A stretch of DNA of 64,000 bases from Brachionus manjavacas (taxonomy: Eukaryota; Rotifera; Eurotatoria; Ploima; Brachionidae). The stretch is from the NCBI GenBank assembly GCA_019054805.1, contig JAHQIY010000001.1:9624501-9688500 (forward strand). Direction: 5' to 3'. This document shows, piece after piece, positions 59,575 through 64,000 of the stretch (the stretch's first letter is position 1; each line of letters starts with the position of its first letter). The translations under genes and the position numbers were made by a program. Under the pieces are notes generated by a model, which saw only the letters and a list, made by a program, of their open reading frames with translations, did no database searches and had not been told where the DNA came from.

Positions 59575-60060
59575 TGATATACAGTCAATCCTCGGTATAA
59601 CGAACTACTTGGGCGGAAAATTCGGTATTCGTTATATCGAATTTTGTTATATCGAAATTCCCATATAAAATGATAAGGACAAAAAAAATTTTAAACCAAA
59701 TTTAATTGATTAGAAAAACTAAAATAAAAATGCGAAAAAAAACAAAAAGTTAATTTTTTTGAAAAAAATCGCTAATAGATGGTTGTTTGGTAAAACTACT
59801 TTCAATTAAAAAATTTTCAATATTAAATAATAAATTATTTACATTAGAATTATACGCTTTATTTTATACGCTTTTTTTCTGGACCGGCTAAGTTCTTTTC
59901 ATAATGTTCTAAAATTTTTGCTTTCGGCGACAAAATAGTAGAAATTGTAGAAGCATTAACGTGGTTTTCTTTGGCCAGCTTTGAAGTGGTTATTTTTTGC
60001 TCAGTATGTTTTTTTATAATTTCTATCTTGACTTCAAGAGAGATACATTTCCTCTATTAT
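59575..60060 (-). mobile_element. internally deleted pogo/Tigger-like DNA transposon
   Basis: The minus strand at 60055-59885 reads CISLEVKIEIIKKHTEQ, ITTSKLAKENHVNASTIST, ILSPKAKILEHYEKN: the N-terminal helix-turn-helix (CENP-B/psq type) of pogo transposases. The left edge has a terminal-repeat-like end, TA then CAGTCAATCCTCGGTATAAC (59580-59601), with GTTATATCGAA subrepeats after it. The rest of the transposase (DDE and second HTH) is missing, and the right edge is replaced by microsatellite and repeat family 2. Confidence 0.7.
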
Positions 60061-60064
60061 TATT

Positions 60065-60345
60065 TATTTATTTATTTGTTTTCTGTACCGAGCCAGGGTT
60101 CCTTCAGAATAAATTAAAAAAAATCAAATAAAATTAAAGTTAATAAAATGAGAAAAAAAAATGAAAGTTAAGAGGACATAGTTTGTTACGTGTGGCACAT
60201 GTTTACATAGTTCAGGTTTCAGTAAAAAAAAGATGAAATAGTAAGATGGCAATTACACAATGGAGTTGGATATTCAATATATCTCGATTCGAAACCTTCT
60301 TTGTATTCCTCCACAAGACTTACAACCGATGGGAAATTTTTATTT
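60065..60345. repeat. dispersed repeat family 2, copy b
   Basis: Matches 34840-35145 in order and orientation: GTACCGAGCCAGGGTTCCTTC, an A-rich tract, then GGCAATTACACAATGGAGTT and CTTACAACCGATGGG. It abuts the pogo remnant through a (TTAT)n run. Confidence 0.7.
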
Positions 60346-60589
60346 TTTCATCAGATCTTTTTTTCTCGATTAATCGCAACTTTTTATTAAAAACAAATTT
60401 TAGTGCCTTTTGATTATTGATGAAATCGTCTTAAATATGGATGTCGATTAGTGCGAATAGTAAAAATAAATTGGACAAATATTGTTTATTAAAAAAAATA
60501 TTGATAAAAATAATTAACAATAATGATCAGTAAAATGACAAAAAAAACTTAGAGTAACAATAACAATCAGAAGGAAGAAAGATTAATTT

Positions 60590-62416
60590 TTAAAATTTTG
60601 CACTTGGTTCCTTTACAACAACTTCTCTAAGATCAATATTCTCGACTGGTGCTACTCTGGATTTATTTTTTAAACATGAGCAACAAAATCTTGTAATCAA
60701 ATTGTCATATGGTTGCAAAGATCTCAACGGCAGTGGCAAAAAGTTCCAATTTCTCAAAAATTTTGGCAATTTCAAAACAAATCTGGTTGTTTGTAAATAA
60801 TTGACAATCAATATAAACGCAATTAAAATTATGATTGGTATTAGCACACATAAAAATATGACACTTAAAGAAAATTTTTCTGTAGTAAAAAATTGCCTAG
60901 AAAAAAAATTAATCTTACAGTCCTGCCAATGAAAGAGCGAAAATGAACGAAGGTATGAAGATAAAAGTCATGACTATGTAAAACACAGCGAACCATCTGT
61001 AATCCGCCGACGTTTTCCCCAAAAAACGAGCCATGGCCAATGGACATTTTCTCATAAAAGGTATCGGATACCAGACTAATATACCGGTGATGTTGAATAA
61101 ACTATGACACAATGCAATTTGCAGTGAGTATCTTAGTGTTCTGGAGTTGGCACTTAAACTTGCTAGAATACCAGTAACCGTGGTTCCTAAATTTGATCCG
61201 AGGGTTAGCGGAAACAACCGCTCTATCTTCACTAGTCCCAAACCAACCAAAGGAATTAAACTAGAAGTAAATACTGAGCTGCTTTGTACAATTATTGTAA
61301 GAATACATCCAAGTAGAATAGCTATTGGGCTTGTGAAATATTTCCATTTGCCTGGCAAATCTGCATTCACAACTTTTTGGATCAATTTTGCCACCGGACC
61401 ATTGAATATTGAGCTTAAAATTTTAACTAATGCAATTAGGCATGAACACAAAACGACCAGAGAAACAATTAATAGCAAGAGACCGATTGCCCACTCAGGC
61501 CAATTCAATGGTTCCAATAAAAATGAGCCTTAAAATAACAATAGATAAAATTTCATTCTTTTTTTTTTGATAATTATAAAATTACATTTGTGAAATTGGT
61601 CATAAAATTCTGTTGAATTTACTGTTGTATTTTTGGGACAAAAATGCTTTATTAAAGTATCGTCAGGCTTGGAAATGTTTAGAGCTATTGCTTCTAAGAC
61701 TTGCTTGTCCAATTGTATTATTGAGCTAGTCAATGGTTTTGTCAATGCGGTCAACAATTCAAGTTCTTTGGATGAACCAGATGAGCTGGAGACAAACACG
61801 CCAACTAAAGCCTCGGTACTATGCTGCAAGAAGCCAGTCAAAATTTCTACAGGTAAAAGAACTAATACACTGAGTAAATTGAAAGAATCATGAACAGTTG
61901 CACCAGAAAAGGCTCGCTGAAAGTTTTCCTTATCAGCCACTTGGGTCAGAGAGACTAGAACACTGGTAACACTAGTTCCAATATTGGCACCCATAATTAT
62001 TGGAATGGCATATTTGACATTTAAAACTAAAATTTTTTTAAAATTTTTCAAAGTATTTTCAAGATTTTTAGCTCACTTTCTGATGAAACCATGCTGACTA
62101 TAATGCTGGTAGAAGTGGATGAAGATTGCACAACAACAGTCACTATGACACCTATGACCAGTCCTGCTACAGGATTTGTTAGAATCACGTTCGATTTGAA
62201 TGCTTCACTGGCATATTTTCCACCAATTAAGCGGAATGAAGAGCTCATTAGGTCCAGCGACACAATAAACGAGTAAAGACATATCAATAGAGCACACACT
62301 TTAAGAATAACTTTGATGACTCTGACTGGTTTGCTTTGATCCTTGCTATTATCTATTGGAGTAATTTCCAATTTCAGTTCGTCCTCAACTCTTATAACTT
62401 CGACTTGCTTCTCCAT
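60590..62416 (-). CDS. SLC34: SLC34 type II sodium/phosphate cotransporter, downstream copy
   Basis: Exons 62077-62416, 61586-62026, 60919-61528 and 60590-60863, with introns of 50, 57 and 55 nt, join in frame to 554 residues (human SLC34A1 639). It shows the inverted-repeat fold of the family. Each half has a QSSS motif (97-100 and 342-345) and a [10 protein letters not shown] or [10 protein letters not shown] segment. Other family words are [50 protein letters not shown], and the C-terminal [15 protein letters not shown]. Asp160 in VHD aligns, from memory, with the Asp that makes mammalian NaPi-IIa/b electrogenic. The large loop (about 215-262) has NxT/S glycosylation sites (NTT, NST). It imports phosphate with sodium at the plasma membrane. 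It lies 257 nt downstream of a second SLC34 gene in the same orientation. Confidence 0.95.
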
Positions 62417-62673
62417 ATTTTATATATTTTTTTATATTTTCTCTTTAACTAATTTTTTAAAATCTCGCGTATTTATACATATTTTTAAATTTATTCTTTA
62501 GAAAACCAGACAAGTTTTTTCAGATAAATTAGAATGAGAAAAAAATGAGCCTTAAGCAAAATTAAACGTGTAGTAATATCTTTTTAAATGGTTTATTTTG
62601 AATAAAAAAAGAGTGATATTTTCATGAGTTTCGAAGTTTAGATTATGTAATTATATCTTGAACGAATTTACAT

Positions 62674-64000
62674 TTAGAAATTGTCTTTATCGAAGGCTTC
62701 ATTTGAAAATGTGACTGTTATTGCTTGTTTGATATGTGCATCCTCTATCGGCTCGGATAGACTCATTTTTTGATTAAAACATTTCAAAAATACTAATTTA
62801 CTCGAAATAAAATTGTCATAAGGTTTCAAAGATCTTAATGGTTCCGGTAGAAATTCGAATGTTTGAAGCGTATCGGGTAAATATGCTGGAAACTTTAGTT
62901 GCAACAATTTGATAAATACGATTAGAATAATTACGGCAGTTGTTATTATCATAAACGAGATGAACACAACACTTGTAATTAAATTAAAAACTATTAATAA
63001 AATTTTAAAATAAAAAATTGAAATATTTAATTTTGCTTTGAAAAATTTTTTTACAATTAAATAAATTTTTTTTTTATCATAAAATTTAAAAATTTCTTAA
63101 TAAAGAAATTTAAATTTTGATTTTAAATTTGAATATGCTTGATTTTATTTTTGAATTTGTTTATTGATACTCTTGAATTTCCTAATAATTAAGCTAAAAT
63201 TGAAATTTAAAAGCTGAAATTATCATTTTTCATTTAAATTTTTATCTGTTGTAAAATTTTGTATATTGTATAGCATATTAAATTGTGAATGATCAATATT
63301 TAGTGAAGGTTCAATTTTTCTTCGGAGAAAACAAAAGGTTAGGCTAGGAGCCTGGTTACCTCCAATAAGAAATATGTGATTCTAAAGGTTTTTGTTGTGG
63401 TTTATTTTTAATTTGAATTTTTAAAAAATTAGAATAAATAGATCTCACAATTTATTTTTGATTCTTGTTTTTTAAAAAATAAATTTTTTTGCAAACAATA
63501 TAATCTGGTATTATGCGTTTAATTTTAAATTAAAACTAGTTTTTCCTAAATTTCAAACTAATTTTGAATCTTTATTTTAGATTCTTTATTCATCTGATCT
63601 ATTAATACATAATTATTTTTTTTTATTCTAACTGATAAATGTTACATTTACAAAAGATATAATTTGTCACACGATTTGGATAAGATGTCGAGATTTTTTT
63701 AAAATCAAATAATTTATATCTAACACAGTAAGACAAAAATAGAATTTTCTTACTTTCCCATGAGCGATAGACTAAAAATGATGGCTGGTATAAGAAAAAA
63801 GAATCCGAACAAGTATGCGATGGCAAACCATTTGTAACGAGCAGTAGTGTCACCCATTAATTTGGCAAGCTTGATTGGAATTAGTCTTAAATATGGCATT
63901 GGATACCATATCAAAATTCCTAATAAAAATTTATAAGAAATCAAAATTTAATTTTCAAATGAAATATAGCAAACCTGTAACATTAAATAAAGTGTGACAC
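62674..64000 (-). CDS. SLC34: SLC34 sodium/phosphate cotransporter, upstream copy (5' part outside window)
   Basis: Exons 63975-64000 (cut by the window edge), 63754-63919 and 62674-62971 join in frame. The visible C-terminal part reads CHTLFNVTGILIWYPMPYLR, KLAKLMGDTTARYKWFAIAY and the terminal LPEPLRSLKPYDNFI, as in SLC34 proteins and the neighbouring copy. The intron after LMG is in the same phase and place as in the downstream gene but is 782 nt instead of 55. The intron inside NVTG (55 nt) has no counterpart in the downstream gene. The N-terminal half lies beyond position 64000. Confidence 0.93.

Noticed and set aside
60864-60918. 22-nt intron GTAAGA...TTCTAG at the third SLC34 junction
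   Set aside because: Using the next AG gives a normal 55-nt intron that keeps frame and matches the phase of the paralogous gene.
1-64000. CRISPR arrays, bacterial operons, ribosome binding sites, rRNA genes
   Set aside because: The sequence is eukaryotic with spliceosomal introns. No direct-repeat arrays or rRNA segments were seen.

Overview
The window is AT-rich nuclear DNA from an animal. Its genes have animal orthologs (ALKBH8, mitochondrial-type IDH, an SSAT-like acetyltransferase, an Emi1-type F-box protein, Brat, phosphoglycolate phosphatase, HIP1/HIP1R, SLC34 phosphate cotransporters). Introns are GT-AG and mostly 42-60 nt, with T-rich 3' ends. The spacers hold decayed non-LTR retrotransposons, pogo- and MULE-like fragments and foldback elements. 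Tiny introns, extreme AT content and low-complexity proteins would suit a rotifer (perhaps a monogonont such as Brachionus) or another AT-rich spiralian. This placement is a guess from style, not from a diagnostic marker.

Layout. 0.2-2.0 kb: ALKBH8 (+, first exon outside the window). 2.4-3.7 kb: dead LINE. 6.4-8.1 kb: NADP-isocitrate dehydrogenase in 8 exons (+). 9.3-10.3 kb: tandem-GNAT acetyltransferase (-). 11.6-13.5 kb: dead LINE sequence (-). 14.1-15.5 kb: Emi1/Emi2-like F-box protein (-). 15.5-29.8 kb: gene desert with a 387-bp foldback element, dispersed repeats and a LINE nested in a LINE. 29.9-32.5 kb: Brat (+). 34.4-35.1 kb: MULE-like remnant. 36.2-37.2 kb: phosphoglycolate phosphatase (-). 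39-40 kb: two LINE tails. 41.4-45.5 kb: two tandem paralogs of an unrecognised protein family (+). 46.7-52.4 kb: HIP1/HIP1R in 19 exons (-). 55.4-60.3 kb: transposon-rich spacer (small ORF, jockey/CR1-like LINE, SINE-like tail, pogo fragment). 60.6-64 kb: two head-to-tail SLC34 genes (-), the upstream one cut by the window edge.

The genes do not form one pathway. I hand-joined exons for ALKBH8, IDH, PGP, HIP1 and SLC34; every join keeps frame and matches the remembered family alignment. The freshest observations are an orphan two-gene family with a possible dead ancestral start codon in one copy, an Emi1-like protein that keeps the RL tail but shows no zinc-binding region, a Brat with a RING finger but no visible B-boxes, a double-GNAT acetyltransferase with a degenerate first half, and a candidate 25-nt intron in HIP1.
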